Notes: a model not told the origin generated them from the letters alone. Numbered from the stretch's first letter, positions 53,821 to 63,826 are shown. The stretch is 64,000 nt of DNA from Mycolicibacterium porcinum (GCA_001942045.1 MSTD01000024.1:25372-89371), one strand, 5' to 3'. Numbers and translations are program-made.

Positions 53821-54333
53821 TCACACCCGACCGATGTGGGCGGGCGGCGCTCCGCTCTTCAGCGCGACGCTGATCCGGCGACAGTTCTCCCCCATCGCCG
53901 CGATCTGCGGACGCGAGAGCCTGCCGAGAAAGTGTGACCGGACACCTTGCCCGTACGTCACCATCGCCTCACGAACTGCGACCCGGCCCTCTTCGGTGAT
54001 CGTGGCGACCACTCCGCGCCCATCGTCGGGACTGGCACACCTGGTCACCAGGTTTTGAACTTCCAGTCGTCGGATCTGCCGGGTCACCCGGCTGGGCAGA
54101 GACATCAACCGCTCGGCCAGATCGCCCATCCGGGCGGACCCGGTCGACGACTTGTCCAAGATGTCGAGCAGGCGCACATCGTTGAGGGTCAGGTGATGCG
54201 CATCCACCAGCGACCGGTTCAAGGTCGCATACATTCGCAACGCCGAGTCGAGGTAGTTTTGCCATGACCTCTGCTCGGCGATGTCCAGGCCCGGCATGTC
54301 ACCCGCCGTGCGCCCCGCAATCATCCCCGCCAT
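53821..54333 (-). CDS. MarR-family transcriptional regulator
   Basis: 170 aa winged-helix protein: LTLNDVRLLDILDKSSTGSA, MGDLAERLMSLPSRVTRQIRR, LVTRCASPDDGRGVVATIT (the D-x-R wing). ATG 54333 lies 7 nt after TACGAT. Divergent from the quinone oxidoreductase gene and probably controls it. Ligand unknown. Confidence 0.93.
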   Translation of the reverse strand: MAGMIAGRTAGDMPGLDIAEQRSWQNYLDSALRMYATLNRSLVDAHHLTLNDVRLLDILDKSSTGSARMGDLAERLMSLPSRVTRQIRRLEVQNLVTRCASPDDGRGVVATITEEGRVAVREAMVTYGQGVRSHFLGRLSRPQIAAMGENCRRISVALKSGAPPAHIGRV

Positions 54334-54400
54334 GGGCGCAATCGTAAGGGACGTCAGTATTGCTGCGCTTGGGAAACAGAAGGCTTGTAGCGTGGAAAAA

Positions 54401-55378
54401 ATGCATGCAATTGTCGCCTCCGCTGAGGGCCATCTGACCTGGGAAAACGTCGCTGATGTCGAAGCAGCAAACGATGAGGTCTTGATCCGGGTTCACGCCG
54501 CCGGCGTCAATCGCGCCGACTTGCTCCAAGCGGCGGGCAAGTATCCGCCCCCGCCAGGCGCCAGCGAGACCATCGGATTGGAGGTGTCGGGGACCGTCGC
54601 AGCCGTCGGCGAGAATGTTACCGACTGGTCAGTTGGGCAACAGGTGTGCGCATTGCTCGCCGGAGGTGGTTACGCCGAATATGTCGCCGTACCGGCCGAA
54701 CAGGTGCTGCCATTGCCCGATGGCGTTGCTCTGAGGGACGCCGCAGGACTTCCCGAGGTGGCCTGCACGGTGTGGTCGAACCTGGTGATGACCGCCGGCT
54801 TGGCGGCCGGACAGGTCGTGCTGCTGCACGGCGGCGCCAGCGGCATCGGCACCCACGGCACCCAGGTCGCCCATGCGCTCGGCGCCAGGGTCGCCGTCAC
54901 GGCCGGCTCGGCCGAAAAGCTCGCCCTGTGCCGCGAACTCGGGGCCGACATCGCCATCAACTACCGCGAAGAAGACTTCGTGGAGCGGCTCCGTACCGAA
55001 ACCGACGGTGCGGGCGCCAACGTGATCCTCGACATCATGGGGGCGGCCTACCTGGACCGCAACGTCGACGCCCTGGCCACCGGCGGGCGGCTGGTGATCA
55101 TCGGCATGCAGGGCGGCATCAAGGCCGAGCTGAACATCGCCAAGCTGCTGGGTAAACGGGCCGGCGTCATCGCGACCTCACTGCGTCCGCGACCGGTGCA
55201 CGGCCCGGGCGGCAAGGGCGAGGTGGTGCGCGCGGTGCTCGACAATGTCTGGCCGATGATCGCCGACGGGCGGGTACGTCCGATCATCGGTGGCGAACTG
55301 CCCATCCAGGAGGCCCAACGGGCCCACGAACTACTGGCTTCCGGTGAGGTGTCGGGAAAGATCGTGCTGACGGTCTAG
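54401..55378 (+). CDS. NAD(P)H-quinone oxidoreductase, PIG3-like MDR family
   Basis: 325 aa zinc-free medium-chain reductase, Rv3777 position. VHAAGVNRADLLQAAGKYPP, LLHGGASGIGTHGTQVA (cofactor loop) and ATSLRPRPVHGPGGKGE near the end are TIGR02824/PIG3 features. It reduces quinones by one or two electrons. ATG 54401 has TAGCGT 7 nt upstream; the longer frame from 54281 crosses the divergent promoter. Confidence 0.93.
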   Translation: MHAIVASAEGHLTWENVADVEAANDEVLIRVHAAGVNRADLLQAAGKYPPPPGASETIGLEVSGTVAAVGENVTDWSVGQQVCALLAGGGYAEYVAVPAEQVLPLPDGVALRDAAGLPEVACTVWSNLVMTAGLAAGQVVLLHGGASGIGTHGTQVAHALGARVAVTAGSAEKLALCRELGADIAINYREEDFVERLRTETDGAGANVILDIMGAAYLDRNVDALATGGRLVIIGMQGGIKAELNIAKLLGKRAGVIATSLRPRPVHGPGGKGEVVRAVLDNVWPMIADGRVRPIIGGELPIQEAQRAHELLASGEVSGKIVLTV

Positions 55379-55401
55379 CCCGCGCACGCGAGGAGCACAG
55401 A

Positions 55402-56598
55402 TCAGCCCAGCGAGGCCAGCGCCCGCACGAGCTGATCGACCTCAGCACCCGTCGAGTAGTGCGACAGCCCGACCGTCACCGCGCCACCGATGTCGTTGAC
55501 GCCGATCACGTCGAGCACGCGGGAGCTGGCATTCGAGATCGCCAGGATCCCGTTGTCGGCCAATCGCTGCACCACACGCTCGGCCGGGATGTCGCGCACG
55601 ACGAAGCTGAGCACCGGAATCTGCGACTCCGGCCTCCCGATCACCATCACCAACGGCAACGAGCGCAGCGAGGCCACCAGGTACTCGAACAGGCGGTCCA
55701 GGTATGAACTCGCCGACCGCATCGACACCGTCAGCCGCTCGCGCCGGGAACCGCTCGCCGAATCATCGAGGTTAGACAGGTACTCGATGCTGGCCACCAC
55801 GCCGCCCAGCAGGCCGTACTGATGCCCACCCACCTCCAGGCGGGCCGGACCGGTGGCGTGCGGATCCAACGACACCGAGGCCAGCGAATCCAACGTCGAA
55901 GGGTCGCGGAAGACCAGGGCGCCGACCGGCGGACCGCCCCACGGCACGGCGTTGAGGGCGACCACGTCGGCGTCGATCTCGTTGATGTCGATCAACCGAT
56001 ACGGAGCCGCCGCCGAGTGATCGACGACGACCATTCCGCCGACCTCGTGGGTGAGCTTGGTCACCTCACCCAGATCGGTGACCGTTCCCAACGTCGACGA
56101 TGCCGACGCGATTGCCACCAGGCGGGTCGGCTTGTCGATCAGCCCTTCCCACTGCCAGGTCGGCAGCTCACCGGTCTCGATGTCGACCTCGGCCCACTTG
56201 ACCTTGGCGCCGTAGCGATTCGCGGCCCGCAACCACGGCGCGATGTTGGCCTCGTCGTCCAGCCGGGTGACCACTACCTCGTATCCGAGTCCGACCCGGC
56301 TCGAGGACGCCTCGGCCAAGGCGGTCAGCAGCTGGGCCCGGTCGGCGCCGAGCACCACCCCCCGCGGGTCGGCGTTGACCAGGTCGGCGACCGCCTGCCG
56401 GGCGGCGGCGAGGACGGCAGCGCTGCGCCGGGCCGAGGGGTGCGGTCCGACTGCGGTCGGCATCGAGCCGCGGAAGGCCGTGGAGACCGTCGTCGCGACT
56501 GAGTCGGGTACCAACATGCCGTTCTGGGCATCAAAGTGAACCCACCCATCGCCCAACGACGGGTGCAAGCCCCGCACCCGGGCGACGTCGTATGCCAT
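55402..56598 (-). CDS. Class V aminotransferase/SufS-like protein lacking the PLP lysine
   Basis: 398 aa, Rv3778c position. The SufS/Csd-like fold is recognisable: [38 protein letters not shown] (Asp193, the usual PLP N1 ligand). Where desulfurases have a GHK segment with the Schiff-base lysine, this protein has NAVPWGGP (216-223). It therefore may not form an internal aldimine. No SUF genes adjoin. ATG 56598 has TAAGGT 7 nt upstream. Confidence 0.9.
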   Translation of the reverse strand: MAYDVARVRGLHPSLGDGWVHFDAQNGMLVPDSVATTVSTAFRGSMPTAVGPHPSARRSAAVLAAARQAVADLVNADPRGVVLGADRAQLLTALAEASSSRVGLGYEVVVTRLDDEANIAPWLRAANRYGAKVKWAEVDIETGELPTWQWEGLIDKPTRLVAIASASSTLGTVTDLGEVTKLTHEVGGMVVVDHSAAAPYRLIDINEIDADVVALNAVPWGGPPVGALVFRDPSTLDSLASVSLDPHATGPARLEVGGHQYGLLGGVVASIEYLSNLDDSASGSRRERLTVSMRSASSYLDRLFEYLVASLRSLPLVMVIGRPESQIPVLSFVVRDIPAERVVQRLADNGILAISNASSRVLDVIGVNDIGGAVTVGLSHYSTGAEVDQLVRALASLG

Positions 56599-56711
56599 GC
56601 CAGCCACCTTAGAGCGTCCGCAGATATCACAAACCGACACGATTTGGTGAGCGCCCGAAGAGCACGTTTGCACTTCCGAGACCATGCTCGGACCGGGTCA
56701 CCCTGGGCAGC

Positions 56712-56717
56712 CATACT
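56712..56717 (+). promoter_or_regulatory. Leaderless -10 box of the gene at 56724
   Basis: CATACT lies 6 nt before GTG 56724, identical in form to 3918-3923. Confidence 0.45.
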
Positions 56718-56723
56718 AGTCCA

Positions 56724-58685
56724 GTGGGCTTCGGGTTCGGAGTGCTAATCGCACTGTTGTTGCTGGTGATCCCCGGGGCGTTGATAGCCAGGGCGGGCGG
56801 ACTGACCGTATCGGCGGCGGTTGCAGTGGGTCCAGCCTTGACCTACGGCACTGTCGCGCTGACGATCGTTCCGCTCGGAGCGATCGGCGTGCCGTGGAAC
56901 GCGTGGGCGGCATTGTTTGCTGTGGCGATCGTCGCCGCCATTGCGGCCGTTCTGCGGCGGCTGCTGACCCGCTACCGTGACCGCGACGCCGAGGCGTCCG
57001 CCATGACGCGGCGGCCCGCTGCGGTGGTTGCGGTGGGAGTGCTGCTGGGCGCCGCGCTGATTGCTGCCGCGGCGATCGCCGGGCTCGTGCACTGGCAGTC
57101 CATCCCCAGCACCTGGGACTCGGTATGGCATGCCAACACCATTCGGTGGATCCTCGACACCGGCCAGGCCTCACCGACCCACATGGGCGAGCTGCGCAAC
57201 GTCGAAACCCACGAGGCGCTCTACTACCCGTCGGCCTTCCACGCCCTGGCCGCCGTCTACTGCCAGCTCACCGGCGCCGCCGCGACCACCGCGTACACCG
57301 TGAGTTCGGTCGCCGCGGCGGTATGGCTGTTCCCGGTCAGCGCCGCGGTGCTGACCTGGAAGATGGTCCGCCCGCACACCTGCGAGATGCGCACGGCCGT
57401 CGCCGCGGCCACCGCGGCGGCGCTCTCCGCGTCGTTCACCGCGGTGCCCTACGTCGAATTCGACGTGGCGGCGATGCCCAACCTGGTCGCGTACGGCCTC
57501 GCCGTGCCGGTATTCGCGCTGATCACGTCGACACCGGCACATCGCGACCGGATCGGCCTGGCCGTGCTCGCGACCGTCGGCGTATTCTCGGTGCACCTCA
57601 CCGGCGGCGTGGTGACCGTGCTGCTGGTCGGCGTCTGGTGGCTGGTGGAAGCGCTGTGGCGGCCGATCCGCAGCCGGCTGTCCGACTTCCTGGCGCTGGC
57701 CGCCGTCGCCGTGCCGACCCTGCTGATCCTGCTCCCCCAGTTTCTCGGGGTCCTTCAGCAAGCCGACATCATCGTGGGCCACGCCTTCGTCAATCACCTC
57801 GGCAAGAAGCACTCCCTGTTCGCGGCCGTCGTCCAGCACACCCGTCACCTCAACGACTTTCCGATCCAGAACATCCTGATCGCGCTCGCCGCCATCGGCG
57901 GCCTGGTCATGCTGGTCAAGAAGATCTGGTGGCCACTGGCGGTCTGGGCCCTGCTGATCGTGTCGATCGTGCACTCGGGCGCCCCGTTCGGCGGTCCGAT
58001 CGGCGTCATCACCGGAAAGTTCAGCGACCTGTTCTACAGCGATCCGCGTCGCCTGTCGGCGGTCGTCGCGATGCTCTACGCCCCGATGGCCGCGATCGGC
58101 CTGTGCACGCTGGTCCTGCTCGCCGCCGCCGCGCTGCTCCGGACCGGCGCCCGCCCGGCATGGATCCGCGCCACCGCCGCCGTCGCGCTGGTGGCCACCA
58201 CCGTAGGCCTGGCCTGGCACTACTTCCCCCGGCACAAGTACCTGTTCGGACAGAAGTACGACTCGGTGATGATCGGCGCCAAGGACCTCGAGGCATTCGC
58301 CTACCTGGCCCGGCTGCCCGACGCCCGCTCCACGCTGATCGGGGATGCCAACACCGACGGCACGGCCTGGATGTACGCGGTTTCGGGACTACATCCGCTG
58401 TGGACCCACTACGACTACCCGGTGCAGCAGGGCCCCGGGTATCACCGGTTCATTTTCTGGGCATACGCAGATGACGCCGACACCGATCCCCGGGTTGCCG
58501 AGGCGGTCGACGCGCTCAACATCCGCTACGTGCTCACCAGCACACCGGTGGTGCGAGGGTTCGTCATGCCGGACGGACTAGTGTCGCTAGACAGCTCGCG
58601 GTCGTGGGAGAAGATCTACGACAACGGTGAGGACCGCATCTACCGCTGGCACGGCGAGAACGCGGCCACCAAGGCGACAAACTGA
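56724..58685 (+). CDS. Large GT-C-like membrane protein (Rv3779 type, DUF6541)
   Basis: 653 aa with a dozen or more membrane helices in the first ~500 residues and a C-terminal soluble domain. After helix 4 an extracytoplasmic loop with STWDSVWHANTIRWILDTG carries the Asp/His residues expected of polyprenyl-phosphate-sugar GT-C enzymes. The M. tuberculosis equivalent was implicated in adding galactosamine to arabinogalactan. It opens the galactan-related cluster (bpa, wzt, glfT1, wzm). Confidence 0.88.
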   Translation: MGFGFGVLIALLLLVIPGALIARAGGLTVSAAVAVGPALTYGTVALTIVPLGAIGVPWNAWAALFAVAIVAAIAAVLRRLLTRYRDRDAEASAMTRRPAAVVAVGVLLGAALIAAAAIAGLVHWQSIPSTWDSVWHANTIRWILDTGQASPTHMGELRNVETHEALYYPSAFHALAAVYCQLTGAAATTAYTVSSVAAAVWLFPVSAAVLTWKMVRPHTCEMRTAVAAATAAALSASFTAVPYVEFDVAAMPNLVAYGLAVPVFALITSTPAHRDRIGLAVLATVGVFSVHLTGGVVTVLLVGVWWLVEALWRPIRSRLSDFLALAAVAVPTLLILLPQFLGVLQQADIIVGHAFVNHLGKKHSLFAAVVQHTRHLNDFPIQNILIALAAIGGLVMLVKKIWWPLAVWALLIVSIVHSGAPFGGPIGVITGKFSDLFYSDPRRLSAVVAMLYAPMAAIGLCTLVLLAAAALLRTGARPAWIRATAAVALVATTVGLAWHYFPRHKYLFGQKYDSVMIGAKDLEAFAYLARLPDARSTLIGDANTDGTAWMYAVSGLHPLWTHYDYPVQQGPGYHRFIFWAYADDADTDPRVAEAVDALNIRYVLTSTPVVRGFVMPDGLVSLDSSRSWEKIYDNGEDRIYRWHGENAATKATN

Positions 58686-58704
58686 CGAGATTCAAGGGAA
58701 GGCG

Positions 58705-59220
58705 ATGACCATCAACCCCGACGATGACAACATCGAGATCCTGGCCAGCTCAGCCGACGAGACCGACGCCGACGCTGACGGCAAGTCGCTGACAGACCTC
58801 GTCGAACAACCAGCGAAGGTCATGCGCATCGGCACCATGATCAAGCAGCTGCTGGAAGAGGTGCGTGCGGCTCCGCTCGACGACGCCAGCCGCAACCGGC
58901 TGCGCGACATCCACCGGACCAGCATCCGCGAACTCGAGGACGGTCTGGCGCCCGAGCTGCGCGAAGAGCTCGAGCGACTGACGCTGCCCTTCACCGAGGA
59001 CAGCGTGCCCTCCGACGCCGAATTGCGCATCGCCCAGGCACAGTTGGTCGGCTGGCTCGAAGGCCTGTTCCACGGCATCCAGACAGCGTTGTTCGCCCAG
59101 CAGATGGCCGCTCGCGCGCAGCTCGAGCAGATGCGCCAGGGCGCCCTCCCGCCGGGCCTGCAGGTTCCCGGCGGACAGCGTGGTGGAACGTCGCACCCCG
59201 GCACCGGCCAGTACCTGTAG
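58705..59220 (+). CDS. bpa: Bacterial proteasome activator
   Basis: 171 aa, Rv3780 (Bpa/PafE). Acidic N-terminus, then a four-helix core (VMRIGTMIKQLLEEVRAAPLD; LRDIHRTSIRELEDGL; AQLVGWLEGLFHGIQTA) and the C-terminal GQYL motif that docks into the 20S proteasome alpha-ring. It delivers unfolded proteins without ATP. AAGGGAAGG ribosome-binding sequence before ATG 58705. Lies 19 bp after the membrane protein and 6 bp before wzt. Confidence 0.95.
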   Translation: MTINPDDDNIEILASSADETDADADGKSLTDLVEQPAKVMRIGTMIKQLLEEVRAAPLDDASRNRLRDIHRTSIRELEDGLAPELREELERLTLPFTEDSVPSDAELRIAQAQLVGWLEGLFHGIQTALFAQQMAARAQLEQMRQGALPPGLQVPGGQRGGTSHPGTGQYL

Positions 59221-59226
59221 GTCGCG

Positions 59227-60024
59227 TTGTCTGATCCGTACATCTCGACGCGCGAAGCGTGGGTGGAGTTCCCCATCTTCGACGCCAAGACGCGTTCACT
59301 GAAGAAGGCGTTCCTCGGAAAGGCCGGCGGCGCCATCGGACGAAATGAGTCCAACGTCGTCGTCATCGAAGCACTGCGCGACATCACGATGTCGCTGAAG
59401 ATGGGCGACCGGGTCGGGTTGGTCGGCCACAACGGTGCGGGCAAATCCACACTGCTGCGGCTACTTTCGGGCATCTACGAGCCGACGCGGGGCTCGGCCA
59501 CGGTCACCGGCCGGGTGGCCCCGGTGTTCGACCTCGGCGTCGGGATGGACCCGGAGATCTCCGGTTTCGAGAACATCATCATCCGCGGGCTGTTCCTCGG
59601 TCAGACCCGTAAGCAGATGCTGGCCAAGGTGGACGAGATCGCGGAGTTCACCGAACTCGGCGAGTACCTGTCGATGCCGCTGCGTACCTACTCGACCGGC
59701 ATGCGGGTGCGCCTGGCGATGGGCGTGGTCACCAGCATCGACCCGGAGATCCTGCTGCTCGACGAAGGCATCGGCGCCGTCGATGCCGACTTCCTGAAGA
59801 AGGCGCAGTCGCGGTTGCAGAGCCTGGTGGAACGGTCCGGAATCCTGGTGTTCGCAAGCCATTCCAACGAATTCCTGGCCCGGCTCTGCAAGACCGCGAT
59901 GTGGATCGACCACGGCACCATCAAGATGACCGGCGGGATCGAAGAAGTGGTGCGGGCCTACGAGGGCGACGACGCCGCGCGACATGTGCGCGAGGTGTTG
60001 GAGGAAACCGCCCGTGGGGCCTGA
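59227..60024 (+). CDS. wzt: Galactan ABC transporter ATP-binding protein
   Basis: 265 aa, Rv3781 (formerly rfbE). Walker A GHNGAGKST (67-75), signature YSTGMRVRLA, Walker B LLLDEG, matching O-antigen-type Wzt. It has only the nucleotide-binding domain, without the C-terminal carbohydrate-binding domain. With Wzm it is thought to flip the lipid-linked galactan. TTG start at 59227. Overlaps glfT1 by 11 bp. Confidence 0.93.
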   Translation: MSDPYISTREAWVEFPIFDAKTRSLKKAFLGKAGGAIGRNESNVVVIEALRDITMSLKMGDRVGLVGHNGAGKSTLLRLLSGIYEPTRGSATVTGRVAPVFDLGVGMDPEISGFENIIIRGLFLGQTRKQMLAKVDEIAEFTELGEYLSMPLRTYSTGMRVRLAMGVVTSIDPEILLLDEGIGAVDADFLKKAQSRLQSLVERSGILVFASHSNEFLARLCKTAMWIDHGTIKMTGGIEEVVRAYEGDDAARHVREVLEETARGA

Positions 60025-60916
60025 GAAACAGACCGTCATCGCGGTGATCGTCACGCACCGACGACGTGAGCTGCTGGCCGAGTCCCTTGCCGCGGTGGTG
60101 GCCCAAGACCGCAGGCCCGACCACCTGATCGTGGTCGACAACGACAACGACGAGGCAGTCCGCGAGCTGGTGCTCGACCAGCCGGTGCCGGCCACCTATC
60201 TCGGATCCCGCCGAAACCTCGGTGGCGCAGGCGGTTTCGCGCTGGGCATGCTGCATGCGCTGGCCCAGGGTGCCGACTGGATCTGGCTGGCCGACGACGA
60301 CGGCCGCCCCGCCGACGACACCGTGCTCTCGACACTGCTGGCCTGCGCCGAACAGTACGTGCTGGCCGAGGTCTCACCGATGGTGTGCAACCTCGACGAT
60401 CCGCAACGGCTGGCCTTCCCACTGCGCCGCGGACTGGTGTGGCGCCGGCGGGTCAGCGAATTGCGCACCGAGAGTGAGGGCGACCTGCTCCCCGGGATCG
60501 CGTCGTTGTTCAACGGCGCCCTGTTCCGGGCCACCACCGTCGAAGCCGTCGGCGTTCCGGATCTACGTCTGTTCGTCCGCGGCGACGAGGTCGAGCTGCA
60601 TCGCCGGCTCGTGCGCTCCGGCTTGCCGTTCGGAACCTGTTTGACCGCAAGCTATCTGCACCCGTGCGGCACCGAAGAGTTCAAACCGATCCTCGGCGGC
60701 CGGATGCACACGCAGTACCCCGACGACGACACCAAACGGTTCTTCACGTACCGCAACCGCGGCTACCTGCTGTCCCAGCCGGGACTGCGCAAACTCCTGC
60801 CGCAGGAGTGGTTGCGGTTCGGCTGGTACTTTCTGGTGTCCCGACGCGACCCCGCGGGTCTGCGCGAATGGATCCGCCTGCGGCGGTTGGGCAGGAGCGA
60901 AAGGTTCCAACGATGA
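60014..60916 (+). CDS. glfT1: Galactofuranosyltransferase GlfT1
   Basis: 300 aa GT2 enzyme, Rv3782. VIAVIVTHRR at the start, the UDP/metal-binding DDD at 94-96 (WLADDDGRP), LPGIASLFNGALFR and VRGDEVELHRRL (catalytic-base region). It adds the first two galactofuranose residues to the linker of arabinogalactan. GTG 60014 overlaps wzt by 11 bp; ATGA joins it to wzm. Confidence 0.93.
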   Translation: MGPEKQTVIAVIVTHRRRELLAESLAAVVAQDRRPDHLIVVDNDNDEAVRELVLDQPVPATYLGSRRNLGGAGGFALGMLHALAQGADWIWLADDDGRPADDTVLSTLLACAEQYVLAEVSPMVCNLDDPQRLAFPLRRGLVWRRRVSELRTESEGDLLPGIASLFNGALFRATTVEAVGVPDLRLFVRGDEVELHRRLVRSGLPFGTCLTASYLHPCGTEEFKPILGGRMHTQYPDDDTKRFFTYRNRGYLLSQPGLRKLLPQEWLRFGWYFLVSRRDPAGLREWIRLRRLGRSERFQR

Positions 60917-61743
60917 CGTTCACCGATGCGGCGTCCGATTCCAAAACCATGGCCCGGGCCGTGCGCGACCTACGCGAAGGGTTCGCCAAACGGGAACTGT
61001 GGCTACACCTCGGCTGGCAGGACATCAAACAGCGCTACCGACGCAGTGTCCTCGGCCCGTTCTGGATCACCATCGCCACCGGCACCACCGCAGTGGCGAT
61101 GGGCCTGCTGTATTCGAAGCTGTTCAAGCTCCCGCTCGAGGAGCACCTGCCCTACATCACGCTCGGCCTGATCATCTGGAATCTGATCAACGCATCGATC
61201 CTCGAAGGCTCCGAGGTGTTCATCGCCAATGAAGGCCTGATCAAACAACTTCCGACCCCGTTGTCGGTCCACGTCTACCGGCTGGTGTGGCGGCAGCTGA
61301 TCCTGTTCGGCCACAACATCGTCATCTTCGTGATCATCGCGATCATCTACCCGAAGCCGTGGAAGTGGATCGACCTGGCCGTCATCCCGGCGCTGGGCCT
61401 GATTGTGCTGAACTGCGTGTGGGTGTCGATCTGTTTCGGCATCCTGGCCACCCGGTACCGCGACATCGGCCCACTGCTGGCGTCCGTGGTGCAGTTGCTG
61501 TTCTTCATGACGCCGATCATCTGGAACGAGTCGACGCTGCAACAGCAAGGCGCAGGTTCGTGGGCCAAGATCGTCGAACTCAACCCGCTGCTGCACTATC
61601 TCGACATCGTGCGGGCTCCCCTGCTGGGCGCCGACCAGGAAGTGCGGCACTGGCTGGTGGTGCTGGTTCTCACCGCGATCGGCTGGACGCTCGCCGCGTT
61701 GGCGATGCGCCAGTACCGCGCCCGCGTCCCGTACTGGGTGTAG
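60913..61743 (+). CDS. wzm: Galactan ABC transporter permease
   Basis: 276 aa, Rv3783 (formerly rfbD). Six membrane helices; the N-terminal amphipathic WLHLGWQDIKQRYRRSVLGP is the ABC-2 polysaccharide-export gate helix, and LASVVQLLFFMTPIIWNE sits in helix 5. Partner of Wzt. Overlaps glfT1 by 4 bp. The 158 bp after it, up to 61901, are AT-rich and appear to hold the promoter of the next gene. Confidence 0.95.
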   Translation: MTFTDAASDSKTMARAVRDLREGFAKRELWLHLGWQDIKQRYRRSVLGPFWITIATGTTAVAMGLLYSKLFKLPLEEHLPYITLGLIIWNLINASILEGSEVFIANEGLIKQLPTPLSVHVYRLVWRQLILFGHNIVIFVIIAIIYPKPWKWIDLAVIPALGLIVLNCVWVSICFGILATRYRDIGPLLASVVQLLFFMTPIIWNESTLQQQGAGSWAKIVELNPLLHYLDIVRAPLLGADQEVRHWLVVLVLTAIGWTLAALAMRQYRARVPYWV

Positions 61744-61901
61744 AACCCGTACGGCGCAGGCCGTCTCGCGGGGTTTCCAACCGACGATCTACTTGCTTTT
61801 ACAACTTCTTCGTTCGCAAAATTTTCCTTTTCACGCTTCGTAATTCTTTCCCGGCTACCGTGCGGTTTGTGAGTTATTAACGTCACCGTAAGGAGTTGGA
61901 G

Positions 61902-63344
61902 ATGGAAATGAGACTTCGCCCCTATGCGACCGCCGGGATCGCGTTGGCCGGGGCCGGCGTCATCGCAATCACCCCGGTGGCACCACCGCCAACCGGTGCG
62001 CAAGTCTCCAGTCCAGCGGTCAACCTCTCCGCCGCCGTCAACCCCATCGCTCCGTGGATCGACGTTCTCAACAACTCATCGACCAACGCCACCGGCCTTG
62101 TCGACGCGTACTTCGAGGCACCCGCTCCGATATTGCAGCAGGTGATCGTCAACCAGGCCGCCTACCTCGGACAGGTGCTCAACGACCCGGGCGCCATCGG
62201 TGACGTCCTCTCCGGAATCGGCGACAACCTGGAGAAGGTGTTCCAAGTCGCCACGTTCCTCGGACTGCCGGAAGATACCAACACGGTCGAGTTGTTCCGG
62301 CAATCCAACGATCCATACCACGCTGATCTGGCAGTACTGCTCCCGATCGTGCTCCCGTTCTTCATGCCGGATCTCGATGAGAACACCGTCACGCTCATCA
62401 CCAACGTGATCCGCTTCATTTCCTCACCCGCCAGCGGAGTCCTCATCGGTCTGGCCGGTCCGGCGGTGAGTCCCGTTGTGGCGCTGGTCAACAGCGTCCA
62501 AGCCATCACAGGCGCAACGGACTTCGAATCGGCGGTGCAGGCTCTGATCGCGACGCCGGCCAACGTCGTGGACGGATTCCTCAACGGCGCCACGCTCAGC
62601 CTCAACCCGCTGTTGCCGTTGATCTCCGGAGCCCTTCCGGAAGGCATCAGCCTCACCTCGCTCAACATCGCCTTCGGCGGTCTGTTGACACCGGGGGCCA
62701 CCGGCGGCGACTACGACGAAGAGGGGACTCCCTACACCACCGGCATCGGCGGCTCGATCTTCAATTCCGTCGGTCTCGACGTTGACTTTGGTCTGGCCCT
62801 TCACGTTCAGGGGCATGCGGTCGGCCCGTTGGGCGCGCTGACGAACCTGTCGCAGATGATCGCGAAAGCGCTCGGCTGGGACGGCGCGGGCAACCCGCTG
62901 ACCGAACTGACCTTCCCGACGATCGACCCGCCGGCAGCACCAGATACCACGCTGCTGAAACAGCCTGCCGCTGTCAGCGATCCCGACCAGGGACCAAAGT
63001 CGTTACTGAATGCGAAGATTGCCGCGCCGGCCTCGAACCACCTCGTTAGCACCGGCGTTGCCGACGACGAGGTTGCCACCTCCGATGCGGAGGCCCAGGG
63101 GCAACCGGCTCCGACCGGTGAGGAGTCCGGCGACGGCGGCGCGCCCGGTGCTCCCAAGGTGACGACGTCCAAGCATCGGGAGAACCCCCTGCGCAAGGCA
63201 GGCACTGCGGTGCGCGAGGGAAGCGATCAGGTGCGTCGCAACGTCGCCGACTTCGGGAAGAAGCTCGCGCGAGATCTCAAGGCGCCCAAGAAATCCATGA
63301 CGAAGGCATCCACTGCCGGTGGTCCGGCAGGCAGCGAGAAGTAA
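61902..63344 (+). CDS. GjpA-type outer-membrane porin-like protein
   Basis: 480 aa. Signal peptide MRLRPYATAGIALAGAG with cleavage near APP. The mature part is rich in Asn/Leu/Ile (PWIDVLNNSSTNATGLVDAY, IGDNLEKVFQVATFLG, LVNSVQAITGATDFESAVQA) as in the Gordonia GjpA family, then from ~345 a Lys/Ala/Pro low-complexity tail. Proposed cell-wall channel or envelope protein; pore activity is not shown by sequence. ATG 61902 follows TAAGGAG. Confidence 0.82.
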   Translation: MEMRLRPYATAGIALAGAGVIAITPVAPPPTGAQVSSPAVNLSAAVNPIAPWIDVLNNSSTNATGLVDAYFEAPAPILQQVIVNQAAYLGQVLNDPGAIGDVLSGIGDNLEKVFQVATFLGLPEDTNTVELFRQSNDPYHADLAVLLPIVLPFFMPDLDENTVTLITNVIRFISSPASGVLIGLAGPAVSPVVALVNSVQAITGATDFESAVQALIATPANVVDGFLNGATLSLNPLLPLISGALPEGISLTSLNIAFGGLLTPGATGGDYDEEGTPYTTGIGGSIFNSVGLDVDFGLALHVQGHAVGPLGALTNLSQMIAKALGWDGAGNPLTELTFPTIDPPAAPDTTLLKQPAAVSDPDQGPKSLLNAKIAAPASNHLVSTGVADDEVATSDAEAQGQPAPTGEESGDGGAPGAPKVTTSKHRENPLRKAGTAVREGSDQVRRNVADFGKKLARDLKAPKKSMTKASTAGGPAGSEK

Positions 63345-63369
63345 GCCGTCGGAACGACAACACCAACGG

Positions 63370-63399
63370 TTCGGCCCCGCATTGAACTGCGGGGCCGAA
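63370..63399. terminator. Hairpin terminator
   Basis: Perfect 12-bp stem TTCGGCCCCGCA/TGCGGGGCCGAA with a 6-nt loop, between the convergent GjpA-like and PPOX genes. Confidence 0.85.
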
Positions 63400-63412
63400 T
63401 CCGTCAGGTGAA

Positions 63413-63826
63413 TCAGGTTGGCTCGCCACCGAACACGAATCTGCGTCCGGAGATCTCCTTCGGTTGGATCCGCACGTAGCGACGCTTCGTGGTAGCGATC
63501 CACGACAAGAGTTGGCCGCGTTCGGCCTCGGCAATTTCGTCGGAATCTTCAAGAAGGTGCGGTATGCCGCGCACGATCACGCTCCATCCGCCCACACCCG
63601 TGTGATAGTCAGCCTCGAACAACACCCGGTCGTTGAGCAGGGTGCTGATCAACTTGGTGCCCTCGGCGGTCCGGAACAGCACCGTCCGGCGCTGGGTGAC
63701 GAAGTTGACGGGGAAAATCTCCAGACGGGTGCCGATCGTCGACACCAGGCGACCCAGCGTCACGCTGGACAGCAGCTGCCAGCATTCGTCCTCCCCGAGC
63801 ACTGAAACCGGGCTCTGCGGCGCCAT
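63413..63826 (-). CDS. Pyridoxamine 5'-phosphate oxidase-fold protein
   Basis: 137 aa split-barrel protein: CWQLLSSVTLGRLVSTIG, EIFPVNFVTQRRTVLFRTAEGTKL and GWSVIVRGIPHLLED, the pattern of FMN- or F420-binding nitroreductase/PPOX proteins of mycobacteria. Reaction unknown. ATG 63826 has TACCGT 6 nt upstream (leaderless). Confidence 0.88.
   Translation of the reverse strand: MAPQSPVSVLGEDECWQLLSSVTLGRLVSTIGTRLEIFPVNFVTQRRTVLFRTAEGTKLISTLLNDRVLFEADYHTGVGGWSVIVRGIPHLLEDSDEIAEAERGQLLSWIATTKRRYVRIQPKEISGRRFVFGGEPT

Noticed and set aside
55378..55402. Third copy of the 22-bp repeat after the quinone oxidoreductase
   Set aside because: Only a loose match in the GCGC..GAGGAGC part; several mismatches.
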